NCBI GenBank assembly: GCA_007258455.2
Contig: VDFB02047230.1
Span: 160,898,635 to 160,962,634, forward strand
DNA: 64,000 nucleotides
Source of the DNA: Sequoia sempervirens
Lineage: Eukaryota; Streptophyta; Pinopsida; Cupressales; Cupressaceae
Direction: 5' to 3'
In this document: in pieces, positions 34,061 through 46,088 of the stretch
Numbering within the stretch: position 1 is the first letter of the stretch
How the letters are laid out: each line of letters starts with the position of its first letter
The notes under the pieces: model-generated
Database searches by the model: none
What the model saw: only the letters and a program-made list of their open reading frames with translations
What the model was told of the DNA's origin: nothing
Translations under genes and position numbers: made by a program

Positions 34061-35232
34061 AAGATCCCATGTATCATTGTTTTTCAAAGATGCCATTTCT
34101 TCATCCATAACAATCTTCCAGGATTCTTCATCATTCATACCTAATGCATCTTCTACAGATCTTGGTTCATCTAGGTTAGTGTTCAAAGAAAAACTACATC
34201 TCTAATCATCAGGTGAAGACCTTTCAAGTGGTTGTCTATTCCTTGTAGACCAACAAACAAGTTGAGTTGGAGGTTCTTCCCCCTCTTCTGAAGATTCAGA
34301 GCTAGATGAGCTCTCCTCAACTTCTTCTCTATCCATGGGCCTTGATTCAACTTTCTTAGGTGTAGAAGGATATTGAATCACATCTTCCTGTTTACTTTGT
34401 TTTGGCTACAATCTAACAAAAGAAGGCTTAGTTTCTCTAAAAATAACACTTCTACTATGTATTACCTTCTGTACAATAGGGTCCTAAAGCCTGTATCCTT
34501 TCACACCATAACTATATCCGATGAAGATGCATTTCACAACCTTGTTCTCTAACTTTCTTTACTTCTCTTTTGGCACATGTGCATATGCCTTACAACCAAA
34601 AATTCTAAGATGTCTTAATGAAGGCTTGCAACCTGACCATGCCTCTATAGTGGCTTATCAACAATAGTTGATGTAGGAGACCTATTAATCAAGGAACAGG
34701 TAGTGGTAGCAACTTTAGCCCAAAACCTTTGTTCCAGGCCAACACCACTTAACATACTCCTAGCCTTCTCCATCAATGTCTTGTTCATTCTTTCTGCAAC
34801 TCCATTTTGTTGTGAAGAATATAGAGTTGTCTTCTATCTATGAAGACCACAATATTTACAAAATCTATCAAATTCATTAGAGAAAAATTCACCGCCATTA
34901 TCAGTCCTCAAACATTTTATTTTCTTTCGAGTCTACAACTCAACCGTTGCTTTAAATTCTTTAAATCAACTAAAAAATTTAGATTTATTCTTTAGAAAAT
35001 ATACCCATGTCCTTCTACTATAACCATCAATAAATGACACATAATATGAGGATTTACCAATTGAAGCAACATATACAAGACCAAACACATTAGAATGAAT
35101 AAGATCTAATACACCACAAGATTTATGAGAACTTGAGTAAAACTAAATGCGGTTTTGTTTTCCATATATGCAATGCTCAAAGAAATGAAATTCAAGATTA
35201 CAGTTAGATAGACCTTCAACAAGGATTTTTGA
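34061..35232 (-). pseudogene. Copia integrase of element C, ends at truncation
   Basis: The minus strand carries RTDNGGEF, a SQQNGVAERMNK version of the hallmark motif, and upstream GAG-pre-integrase residues up to about 35232. Several stops (for example before the linker at about 34200) interrupt it. The Ser/Glu-rich linker is visible at about 34270-34330. Confidence 0.85.
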
Positions 35233-35234
35233 AC

Positions 35235-35745
35235 TCCCCAACCATATTCTTTAAGAAATTTATTCCCATGCGGGAGTGGTGGCGATGTTTCTCAACGTTG
35301 ATATCTTGGCCCCACACAACAAAGGGAACCCAAGTAGGGTACCTCAACTCTGCAACCCATGGCCATGCTTTCCCCAAAGGCACCAACCCTAACCTTGGTT
35401 AAGAGCATTACAAAATTTCCTTCATCCCACCATGCCATTGTAGCCACACCAGGTCCTCCACTATTTGATCCACCACCCTTTTAGATTCTACCCTACATCC
35501 CCTTTGAGATGAACATTATGAAAACCAAGTGTGCAACCCACGTTTAGGCCTAGCATGGTTGCTTAGTATTCCACCTCTTTTTTGTGGCTATGCCAAGGTT
35601 TTTAGCCATAATTAGATAGACCCAGCCCTTTTTGTCACAGATTATGCAAGGCCTACCCCTGCATTGCTAGGTTTGCCCCATGAAGCACCATCAAAATTGA
35701 CCTTCAACCATCCTTCCTTTGGGGGGTCCAAGTCATTGTTTTCCC
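35235..35745 (-). pseudogene. LINE RNase H-like domain fragment
   Basis: Minus-strand reading gives PPKEGWLKVNFDGASWGKPS, then NAGVG, a frameshift, CIICDKKGWVYLIMAKNLG, and EY-ATMLGLNVGCTLGFHNVHLKGDV. This is the plant LINE and RVT_3-type RNase H pattern: P-x-GW-K-NFDGAS-GNPG-AG-G, then NEAEY-A-L-GL, then I-GDS. The first catalytic Asp (FDGA) and the Glu of the EY motif are present. The fragment has at least one frameshift and several stops. It abuts the truncated copia element C at about 35233. Confidence 0.82.
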
Positions 35746-37295
35746 TGGATGGACAACAAGATTAACTTGTTGAACCCCATAAATAGAAATTCTATTATAT
35801 AAAATTTATATTATATATTGATTATATATTGTATTATATTTATGTGTTAATTTAATTTGCACTATTTAAAATATATTAATTATTAATTATAATAATTTTA
35901 TATTGTACTTAGTAGTTTTTATTATAAACTATTATATAATAATAATAAATATAATTATATAATAATTTTATATTTGTATCTAATAGTTTTTATGATAGAA
36001 TATAATATGTAATAATATAATTATATTATATTATACATAGTCTAATTTAATTTCTATTATATAAAATATAATAAATAATCATAAATATTTAACCATAATA
36101 TTATTTAAAAAAATAATATTCATGAAAAAGATGTCTAATTTATGATAATGATTCTATACCAACTTGTAATTCATTAAAAACTCATCAATCTAAATGATCT
36201 ATGAAATCAAGATATGGGAATATCTAGAATCAACATCATTTTTCTTTTTAATGTTTGTTCTCATTTCTTTTGTAAACCTTGTTTTGCCAACCTAATTTGA
36301 TTTTGTAAATTATTAGTACCTATTATCACATTATTGAAATACAAATTGCTTTAATAAGTAGATTAATACACCTTTTAGAAAATCAAAATAAAGTACATTT
36401 ATTTATGAAAAGCGAACATTTATCTTTTACAAAGTTAAAATAATTTTTAACAATTTTTTTTTTAAAATTAATTAATTGTAAATTTAATTGGTTAAGAAAG
36501 TTTCACTCACTTTTGGAACCCTCGTGTCATTCAAGAAAAATGAACACTTTTAAAATAATAAAATATTATGAATACTTTTAAAATAATAAAATATTGAGAA
36601 ATTAAATGTATCATGTACTAATATTTGATATAATAATATAATGCCCTATTGCAGACTATTAAAAAAATATAATAAATAATCATTTTTTTTTTATATACAT
36701 TTTTATCCAAACCAACAATTATAGGACCCTACAAATTCAACGAATTGTTTTTAGTTTTTTTAAAACATTCGACAAATGTCAACTAAGCCACTCCCATGGT
36801 TTATCCAATAATGGTACTTGCTAGCAGGTATGAACATGAAGAAGAAGTCAATGAGTGAATGGAAAAGTAGCCCATATGGTTAATTAGTATTATTGTGCAC
36901 TTCTTCTTTCCTATCTTCATAATATTCATGTCATGCCTCGCTCCTCCATGTCAATCTTATCTAGAATCCTTCGACCTTTGAAAGAAAGAACAAAGGCTAT
37001 GATGACCTTGTGCTTTAGCTTTGTTGGTTTTAGGGGTTTGTTATTTCTTAATATTCCCAAGCTTTATTTTGGATTTTTTTCATTGTTGAGACCTTCATTT
37101 ACACTAATATTATATTTTTTTGTATATTGGTACAAAAATTATAAGATAAAAAAACCTCTATCACATAGCATCCACCATATTCTAAAAGTGATTTGGTGGA
37201 TGTTTACAAATTATATTTTAATTTCAGAGTTACCTTATCTCAAAAAATAATCTTAAACACAATGAAAAATTGATTGTAGGTCTTCTATTTCTTAC
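35746..37295. other. AT-rich DNA without a recognised gene
   Basis: 35790-36720 is strongly AT-rich (TATTATATA, AATAATATAATTATA). The 105-codon plus frame at 36933-37250 has a hydrophobic middle but no match I recognise and lacks supporting signals, so it is not called a gene. Confidence 0.4.
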
Positions 37296-37430
37296 CTATC
37301 TAATCCATTAGTGAGCTCGACAAGGAAGTGAAGGCAAGAATACCATGGTATCAACAAGGAAATGCTAACTCTTCTCTTTTCTCCTCTACTTATGTCTCTC
37401 AAATGCCAATTGCCAGTCGATTGGTCTACA
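37296..37430 (-). pseudogene. ABCG-type ABC transporter exon fragment
   Basis: The minus strand encodes TGNWHLRDISRGEKRRVSIS, then a shortened LLIPWYSCLHFLVELTNGLDR. Plant ABCG half-transporters have GNWHLRGISGGEKRRVSI-LEIL, LLFLDEPTSGLDS here: the ABC signature and Walker B of the nucleotide-binding domain. The signature LSGGE-type motif is altered (SRGE) and the Walker B LDEPT reads LVELT, so ATP hydrolysis would be lost. Right after GLDR is GTAAGAA (donor at 37295), where ABCG genes can have an intron. A possible acceptor TGTAG lies at about 37430. No other exon was found. Confidence 0.7.
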
Positions 37431-39113
37431 CATTCTTTTTGTAGGCATAATACAATGTGGTATAAAAGTGAATACAACTTGAAATGAACAAAATCATTAT
37501 CCTTTTTCAATTTTGATAAAATTTTATTTATACCATCTGCAATGAAAGTGACATAATCAAAAGGGCCTATTAACATCACTATTTTGGATGCGTACTACCA
37601 ACACCGTTATGTTTACAGGCATATGAATCATGAAATCTATGCCCAAGGCTTGGCATAAGGCAAAGTATGTCTTGATAAAGTAATATTCAAATGTATCATA
37701 ATTGAAAGGCTCCAATTCATTTGTATTGAACCCAATTCCTTATCTGGTCCCTTTTGTCTAAAGTTTTACAGACATTTGACCCTATAACTATCTCTCAACT
37801 TGTAATATTCTTTTCTTTAAGCTCTAAGGTCAAGTGGAAGTTGGGCATTCCTATCAAGGTTGGAAACCTCACAAATGTAATTTTCATCCAGTGTAATCAA
37901 AGGTGCATCCTCTTTATTGCAGATAACCTTCTTCTCTAGGACATTAAATCTAGCTAGTGCCCTAAGTCGGTCAACACATGAAAATATTTGGGACTACAAG
38001 TCTTCCTAGATCCAACCTCTAAATATTATTAGTAGGCTTGGTAGCCATGCACTTGTTAAAATTGTATCTGAAGAGGTTCTACCCATGAATTGAGATCACT
38101 ACATTCCTAGAAGCTTCATTTTTATCTATGATTCTATATGACAAAATCCTTGTTCCCTGGGCATGCCTTGCCTTTTTAGATGAACCTAGTAGCCAAGAAA
38201 TTACAAAATCCTTGTTCCCTGTACATGCCTTGCCTTTTTAGATGAACCTAGTAGTTGGGAAATTACATTCTCATCTAAACCCCTGCTGACTCCCTTAGAA
38301 GTTTCAACCATTTTAGTAGAGTTAGGGTTTAAGTTATAATAGAACTAGGGTTCCTAGGAAATTTGAAAGTTTACACTTTCTTAATGAAATTCAAGACACC
38401 CATGGCCCTTAGATAGATTCCTTTACGAAAATAAAAAACCCTAGGCAAATCGATTTATCACTTCCAGAGATAAAAATTAGCATCAAGTCGAGAATTCTTT
38501 ACTCACTTGTAACGCTCATGAAAACCATAAAATTCCCTTGTAGATGCTCGAACAACTTGAATTCTAGAAATTATTTGTGTAGAGCTCCTTTGCATACTTT
38601 AACAAACTCAAATGAATGCAATTATATCGAGAATTGAAACAAAAATGATAGATAATAGTGAATATCGCCATTAAAGCTCATGCGTGTGGATTGCCCATTT
38701 GCAATAGCCATTTTGGTCATTTTGAATTCTAATCATAGAATTTCATCGGTTACAATACACGAATGGCTATCACAACCCTATTATATTTGAATTTTTTTAA
38801 TCTTTAATGGAACGAAAAGATGCTTCTTTGGTCACCACTATGGCTCCCATAAGAACAATTTTCATCTCTGTGCTTTATCATGGATTCAAATCTTCCGAGC
38901 TTCAGGTCTCTGCAATATGAAAATAGTTTGCGATATGAAACACTAGGCTGATGTGCCATTCTATTGCTACTCACATCTTGAACAGTATGTCACTATTGAA
39001 ACCTGCGATGAATCTTGGTAATGGGATCTAATAATATTTTGCCACATGTCAATTGTAAAACGAAAAAGGAAAGGAAAGGAAAGGTTCTTTTAGAGTCCAG
39101 AATACCAGGCAAT
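37431..39113. other. No gene recognised; 62-bp tandem duplication at 38141-38264
   Basis: A unit starting ACAAAATCCTTGTTCCCTG and ending CCTAGTAG plus a few bases occurs twice with period 62 (38141 and 38203). The rest shows no domain or long open frame. Confidence 0.5.
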
Positions 39114-39271
39114 CTGTTTTTTGGTCTACAAATAGCTTACAATATATGGGACTACCTCATACTCCCTCGGAGAGACACCTAACTCATGCTCCTGTTTTTT
39201 GGTCTACAAATAGCTTACAATATATGGAACTACCTCATACTCCCTCAAAGAGACACCTAACTCATGCTCCA
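39114..39271. repeat. 78-bp tandem duplication upstream of the DUF1218 exon
   Basis: Two near-identical copies starting CTGTTTTTTGGTCTACAAAT at 39114 and 39192, ending AACTCATGCTCC. They are recent-looking (few differences) compared with the decayed surroundings. Confidence 0.92.
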
Positions 39272-39449
39272 CAATATAAGACGTACATACCCTACCCTCA
39301 CAAGATTTAACTGCGAGAGGGTACAAAAGAGGTTAGGTGTTGGGGTACATGGTGGAAAGTTAAGCATCCATACGGGCCCACATGCCTACTGGTCACAAGT
39401 TGACAAATAGCGCATTTTTTAAATATGATTAGTTTAGTTTTACTTGCAG

Positions 39450-39649
39450 AAAGAAGAAGTAAAATATGATTACAGAGGATGCAAATTTCCAGGAACCCCT
39501 GCTCTGCCAGTGGGAATCATAGCGGCCATTTCGTTTTCCATTGCTCAATTAACTGCAAACATAATGGGCGGCTGTATGTGCTGGTGCACCAGAAATCAGA
39601 ACACTACTCCATACAAATTAGTTGCCATTGTTTATCTCATCCTTTCATG
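39450..39649 (+). CDS. Exon of a DUF1218 (MODIFYING WALL LIGNIN-type) membrane protein
   Basis: A 200-nt exon has an acceptor (TTTTACTTGCAG, ending 39449) and a donor (ATG|GTAAAA, starting 39650). It reads EEVKYDYRGCKFPGTPALPV, then GIIAAISFSIAQLTANIMGG, CMCWCTRNQNTTPYKLVAIV and YLILSW. DUF1218 proteins of plants have this order: Cys in a Y-x-C-x-YP-x-SPA-like segment, a transmembrane helix with LxxAQVxAN, GGC-x-C-C, then a second helix ending LSW where an intron commonly falls. No stop or frameshift is seen, and the intron phase (2) fits a split Trp codon. Family members are small four-helix proteins, some linked to lignin deposition. Exons 1 and 3 were not found within a few kb, so it may be a real gene with long introns or an isolated fragment. 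Confidence 0.72.
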
Positions 39650-42086
39650 GTAAAATTCAACACACTCTTCATATATCCAAATCAGTAGCTATATTTTCTT
39701 AACTAAGCTGTCCAAATCAGTGTAAATCTTGTGAGATGAATTTCTTGATTCAAATTGCTTAATGATTTTCTTTTCCCCTTTTCGATGATAGGCTTATCAC
39801 CACGAAAAAATGTTTAGGGAGGCTCCAAATATAAAAGAAAATTCTATCCTGATATGAGCCCATTAATGAGATTCGAAAATGAGGAAAATATGCATTTTCT
39901 CCCAGTGATGGTGAATCCAAAAGCTGGGCTAAAATGTTGTAAAGAAAATTACATCACAGTTGAATCTAGTAAGGCTCTAAAGAATTTTTTTCCTTGATGA
40001 GTAATCCATCAGTCAACTCAAAATTTTGAAAAGAAAGTTGAGTATAACACAGTTGAATTCAGAAATTCAAACATACAGTAATAATTTGAAAAGGAAAAAA
40101 AGCTGTTCAATAAAAGATTTAACGGAATGATATTTAAACAAAAAATGTTTCTCAACACTTATATTTAAATGGTCAGTAATGTTAATGCTAAAAAAAAATG
40201 TTATTGACAACTTATATTCAGAAATATAATTATTCATTAGTATGAACTGTGGAAACATTAAATCTTTCATTAAAAGTTCATTGAAATATTTGATGTTTCT
40301 GAAGTCCATAAGCATGAGAAATGAGGTAAGAACTCTGCTAAGATGTAGTAGCATTAATCTTTGTTTAAGAGCACTGAAATGAGGCAACATCATCACGATG
40401 AATAGTATTGGATGGATCACTTAAATGATCCTAAACATTGATGCTAAAACATTAGCACAAAATTGTTACACAAAAATATCATTTATAAACTGTTCAATGT
40501 ATTAGATTCTGAGATATCAGGGTTTACAGGACCAGTTTTGTGTTTACAATAATTTTATTAATAGCGATGGTTGAACAATGAGTGCTACCCATTTGAAATT
40601 ACAATTCTTTTATTGAAAACTTGTCATTATATTTAATGCCAATAATAAATCTAAGATTCCATGGAAAAGGCCTGTCAAAAAAAATTACAGGCCCTTCTTC
40701 CCCTGCCGCATGGAATTTGGAATCAAATTAAATGCTCTTGTCATGCCATACAAAATAAACTAGAAATAAATTCTCCAATAGTTACCCCTGTGGAAGTACA
40801 TTTTTTTTAATTTGAAAGTTTGTTATTATTAGAATAAAAGAAACAAGCATATGAAAACCTGAATAAGATCTTCCCTTGCCAGCAGAGCTGGGAATTTAAC
40901 TCAATCCTTTGATGATAAAGAGATCAGCGAATGGAATCCTTTCTTAGAACAATGAATTATATGTGTACTTAGAGAATAGAGTTTTTAACTGAAAGCTTTT
41001 TACAATCGTAATTACAATGAATTTTGAAGATTTCAAATCAAATTTAATATCCAAGATTTTTGAAATGTATTGTTCAATTATATATTAATATATCTCTCTT
41101 TTTTTAATTAAATCATACAAGTTTATTTTTAAATATTGTGGAGTTGCTCTTGTTTTTTGATAGTTAAGATTGATAATTTGATAACTTGTAACAATTATTT
41201 TAAAAAAATAAGTGCAAAGAAGAGAAATATGTAGTTTTATGACCAAATAATGTATATCAATAATGAAGATTCTAAAACTATATACTATATTTACTTAGAA
41301 AAGAGTGCTCTCTACTGATGATGCCTTAGAACTTACATTGTGTTTGGATTCTATCAAAGATCAAGTCTATAGGTTTGGACACAATCTATGAATCTACTGT
41401 GTTTGGATTCAACCTTGTGTAGTGTATATTTTTTCTCTTTTGTTTGTTGTGCTTCTTCTTGATATTTCAGGTTGATGGCATTTAAAAATACCTAAAAAGG
41501 TCTATCTATGTAACAAGCAAACAAGTTCTTCTAGGTCAATCCTTGAAAATACTTATAAAAGTTTCCAAACATCCAGCTACATCTATAGAATAGTGTATGT
41601 ATTTGTTGCTTCTTTTAGAGCACCAAACATTAATGTGTCACTATTGATTGCTCCTTTAATGCCCTAAAAGTGAGATGATTCTATGTGATGCTTGATTTGA
41701 AAAAAATGAATTATATATCAAATGTCTTTCAATACTAGTATATATCACCAAATTTCAGTAATTTTATTCTTAATTAACTCAAGGTAAACAAATAAATAGG
41801 GCTAGTTGGCCAAAACTTGAATTTGAATTTAAAAAAGGAAAGGATTGAGATTGTAGCTACAAGGTTAACCTTGCAGCCATGAAAATGACCTAGGATGGAC
41901 AAATGGTTAGATCTATATGGCTAATGGCTATATGGAGGTAGATCTAATATGTGCATGTAGCTCCAACCTCTACTAACTTTAAAATTGCTTATTTTAGCTC
42001 ACCTTGATGTTCTTAACTTGCCCTAGCATGAAAAATTATTTGTGGTTCTTTGTGGTTTGAATGTGATGAGGATACTTACACCCTTA
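39650..42086. other. No gene recognised
   Basis: AT-rich sequence without recognised coding. I looked for the next DUF1218 exon downstream and saw none. The minus frame 40067-40420 (His, Met and Phe rich) has no recognisable motif. Confidence 0.4.
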
Positions 42087-43531
42087 TGTTACCACCAAGC
42101 AAAGGCTTGGAAAGAAGGAAATGCAAAGTAACATGCAAAACCTAGCTATATGACCTAGAAACTGAACTCAAATCATAAATAGAAAACTGGAGATCAATAG
42201 AGGTGCATCCGAGAGAGTGATGTAGTCAATATAGGTTCTAAAACCCTGAAATTATACTATTTGAAGCTCACTGGGACTCATACACCAAATCAGGCGATTT
42301 AGTTCTAGTCTAGGGATTTTGGGTAGGACCTGGAATCTCTTAGTGACTGAACTAGATCTACTAAAATCTGGTAAAAGTGTTTTATTGGGACTTATACGCC
42401 CAAGGTGGTAATTTAGTCCTAGTATTAGGATTTGATTGAAATTCTAGTAACCTCTAGTGATCTCTTATAGCTTCTCTCTTGTCCAATCTCTGAGTCTGAA
42501 AGCCTGAATCCTAGCCTATAGGTGACTTTCTGTGAAGATGACAACTTCTTGACAACTATGACAATTTTTTTCAATCTTGTAACTTAGTCTTCAAAGGGTC
42601 TTCAAGCTCTAAACCACCTAGATCTACAATCATACATGAAGAGAGAGAAAAAGTGTTGTTTTTTTAGAGAATGGGGGTTTGCCTTGGTCAAACCCCATTT
42701 CAATAATCAAACCTTAATGAGAAATGAAACATGAAGCATGAGATGAAACAATAGAACCTTGTAGATCTGTAAACAAGCATGAAGTGGCCTCAATGGATGT
42801 AGATCTTGATCATGATTCTTAATGAAATATAATTCCTTTGAATAATTGAATTGATCTTGAACAATACATCATAATATTAGCTCAAATCCACATGTATGAT
42901 GCATCAAGCCTTTGACATTATAATGGATCTTGAATTGTTGCAATAGTCTTCAAATATACCCTTGAATGCTTTTGAATGCTCTATAATACTCTTGTGAAGT
43001 CTTGGGATGCTTGACCCAAGATTACTAGGTCTTGTTAGGAGAAATTTTGTGAAATAAGATAGTATTTATACTTTTTTATGCCAAAATTCTTGAAATTACA
43101 ACACTACAAGTTAACATCAGATCCAAGAGAATAAAATTCCGCCAAGAATTAAATTCAAAATTAGGTCCAAGCTAAGCAGGACTCATATGCTAGTTGGGGC
43201 ATATGAGTCCCAATAGGCTAAGCTTGGGACACTAATTTCAAGAAATGTTATGTTTTATGTCAAATTTTGGATTAGGCCCTAAAACTTAGGTGGGACCCAT
43301 ACGCCCAAGGTGGTGTATGAGTCCCAGATTACTAAATCTAGGCCATATAATCCAAAATCATTAAATTATGATTGGTCATTAGATATGTGTCAAGATTATC
43401 CTTGGAAAGATGCATTAAATAAGGCTTTTGGATGTAAAATAGGACCAAATAAGACATAAAGAAGCCTAATTTTAGCAGTGAGGGCCCAAACAAGTGTGAA
43501 AATGTAAAGGGATACATTTTTCTACACTACA
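42087..43531 (-). repeat. Left (3') LTR-like repeat of element E
   Basis: Minus strand starts TGTAGTGTAGAAAAATGTAT and runs to about TGGTGGTAACA. It matches 57994-59461 throughout, including words such as GGGACTCATACACCAAA and AAAACTTAGGTGGGACCCAT. Confidence 0.8.
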
Positions 43532-43549
43532 TTTAGCCCCCACTTTAGT
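43532..43549 (-). other. Polypurine tract candidate of element E
   Basis: Minus strand reads TAAAGTGGGGGCTAAA immediately before the LTR start TGTAGTG. AAGTGGGGGC recurs near 45590 and 46020, possibly as further purine tracts in a long 3' untranslated region. Confidence 0.7.
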
Positions 43550-44088
43550 GAGAGGAGAAAATTGCTTCAAACTCACACTAAAGTAGACAAACTCACATTC
43601 AAGAGGGGTCCAAGTGTACCAATGTGGATGGTATAGGATAATAAAATTCAAAGGAGGTGGCCAAGCCCCCAAAATCCAAGATCCTATGTCAAACCAACAT
43701 AAGTACAAAGGGACAAACACAAGGTGTATGATATGCAGCAACAAGATATACAAACATGTAATATCAAGGACAAAGAGAGAAAAACAAAATAAAAAGGGGT
43801 GGATCAAGCCTCAACCATTTTTCCAACACGATGTGGATCATATCTAAGCTCTTTGTCCAAAAATGCACACTCACTCTGAGGCAACAAAAATTTAGGCTTT
43901 CTGTTGGGTGAGTATCCAAAGGGTGGCTTAGTGAGAAATCCATGCCCTCATTTGGGCTTCTCATCATACCAACCATACCAAATATCCCTCTGATAACTTC
44001 AATAGGGTGCCACAAAATATGAACAACAAGATTCATGAGGCAAGAAAAACTTCATATGATTGACACCCATGAAAAAATAGGATGGATC

Positions 44089-45316
44089 TATTGGATGTTG
44101 TGGTTGTTTTCCTGATATGTGGTTGTTATTGATGTCAACACTATTAGCATTCATGTATTGTAGGTTGTATATGTCGAGGATATTGAGAAAATTGTTAAAG
44201 AAAGTGTTGTAGGTTAGCGATGGAATAGTGAAGGTCATGAAGGTGTCTTACTCAGTACGTTGATGATCAGTCATTGTGGACTAAAGGGTTTATTTATGAG
44301 TGTATCTAGTTTATCCACCAAAATTTTTAGAGGTCCACATGAAGATTCAATCATGTTATGAATAGTTGTGTTCTATCAGTTTTTATGTGGCTTCAGTTAG
44401 TGATCCTAATTGAATTTGATGTGATTCTAGTAATGTCAGTTGTTGTGGATGTTTCTCTTATGATTCTTGATGCTTGTGGATAGTTCTAGATCATGCTCTA
44501 TCTTTTTTGCACGTCCGCGTTGATCAGTGTGCTTGTGGTCGGTGATTTTTTCTCAAGATGTGTGTTCGGGTTTTTGTGTTCTTTGCCGACATGGTGGTTG
44601 TAGCATATTATGGATCCTTGGAGATTAAAATTTGAATTTTTGGCACACTCGAGGATATTGTTTTAAGTCTTCATTATGTTGTGGGCAACAGTGTTTGATT
44701 CACATTGAAAATTTACTTGTAAATTTGGGCTAACATTATGTATATGTTTTATATTTTCTTTTGGCTGACAAAGTTGTTGATGTAATTTCTTGTTGCAGAT
44801 ATATAAGAGTGATTGTTTTATCATTTGGAAGTGTGCAAGTGTGAAGTGTGCAAATATTGTTCAGATCATTCGAAGGAAGAGTAGAGAGTGAAGAAGATTG
44901 AAGAAGTGTTCATGTGCTTAACCGGAACTGTAATTAGGCATTAGCAAATGCTATTTTCTCAGTTCAAAATCCAGATGCTTGTAATCTAAATCTTTTTGTA
45001 AGACAGTGTGTCTTCCTTTGTAATTGAGTAGTGAGCTCTGGGTAGTGTACCTAAGTGCATTTTTATTCCCTATATTTCATCTTCATTATACTTTTAATAG
45101 GGTATAATCTTGTGGACTAACCTCCACCGTCATTTTTCACCTAGCAGGGTTTCCACGTAAAAACTTTTGGTGTTCTCTATATTTCTGATGTGTTGATTGC
45201 TTATGGTTTATTGTTCATTCATCATATCTAAGATTAAGTTAAGTTTGAAAAGTTTAAATATTCTATAACAACTAATTCACCCCTCCTCTCAATTGTTTGT
45301 CCTTGTTTTTCCAATA
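44089..45316 (+). repeat. Solo LTR (1228 bp)
   Basis: The ends are an inverted pair, TATTGG and CCAATA (TG/CA mutated to TA/TA), and the flanks are GGATC (44084-44088) and GGCTC (45317-45321), a 5-bp duplication with one change. The right part has the usual order near a plant LTR's 3' end: TGTAATTGAGTAGTGAGCTC, ACCTCCACCGTC, CACCTAGCAGGGTTTCCACG, and TTCACCCCTCCTCTCAATTG. No interior exists, so LTR-LTR recombination removed it. The orientation is judged from that order. Confidence 0.85.
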
Positions 45317-45639
45317 GGCTCCATAGGCAAGCAAAGTGTCTTATGCAAGGTGGTCATATAATGGTTATTGGAAATGCGAAATAGTTTAAGGTACATTCAA
45401 ATGGGTTTTGCTTAGTTCATGTAAGGTCTCTTCTTAGGGAACATCGTAATTAATGTCTCCAAGAGAGGACAAATCAAAGGAGTATCACTCTCTCGAAGGA
45501 AATCAAACCCATTGACACCACTAACAAAAGGATGCACCACCAAAAGAAAGAAAAATCAGATAGTGAAACATGAGTTTTGATGTATGCCCCCACTTTAAAT
45601 CCGTTGCTAACACCATTGCTATGAGCACTTGCTTTAAAG

Positions 45640-45895
45640 TAGAAGAAGACATGAGAGGTTATTCAGAAAGCCCCATGCCAAGTCCTATGTTTCAGAATGA
45701 AACTACATCATGGATAAGGGGTTGCCCCCAAAATGCAACTAAAGATAACTCAATACATCACATGTGTAGAAGAATACATGAGAGGTTATTCAAAAAGCCC
45801 TACGCCAAGTCCTATGTTCCCAAATGAAACTACATCATGGATAAGGGGTTGCCCCAAAAATGCAACAACTAAAGATAACTTAGTACATCACATGT
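45640..45895. repeat. 127-bp tandem duplication
   Basis: Two copies with period 127 (ATGAGAGGTTATTC at 45651 and 45778), including GGATAAGGGGTTGCCCC. The frame at 45570-45827 is a translation of it. Confidence 0.92.
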
Positions 45896-46088
45896 AAGCC
45901 AACTTAAGGCATGTTTTCCACATCCAAGCTTGCTCTTATATGTAAATGGAAGGTGATCAACTAGCCAAAAGAGACAACAACAAGCATCATATGAGGACAA
46001 GGCTTCCTAACCCCCTTGCCCCCACTTAGTGCAGGACAAGGATGAGCCGAGATGATTGATGAGAAACATAATAAAATGAAAATCATTA

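Larger units (their letters stand above)
28570..35232 (-). mobile_element. Ty1-copia retrotransposon C, 5'-truncated, with nested element D
   Basis: The 3' LTR starts at 28570 (TATAAGG), is split after 7 bases by element D, and resumes at 31880 to 32535. After removing D it is 663 bp. Polypurine tract, RNase H, reverse transcriptase and integrase follow on the minus strand. Homology stops at about 35232 within the GAG-pre-integrase region; gag, protease, primer site and 5' LTR are missing and LINE sequence follows. The five bases before the LTR are ATTCC; no partner exists because of the truncation. LTR and coding resemble element F. Confidence 0.9.

Noticed and set aside
36933..37250. 105-codon plus frame with hydrophobic middle, considered as a membrane protein exon
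   Set aside because: No recognised motif, no convincing splice signals and AT-rich composition; not enough to call a gene.
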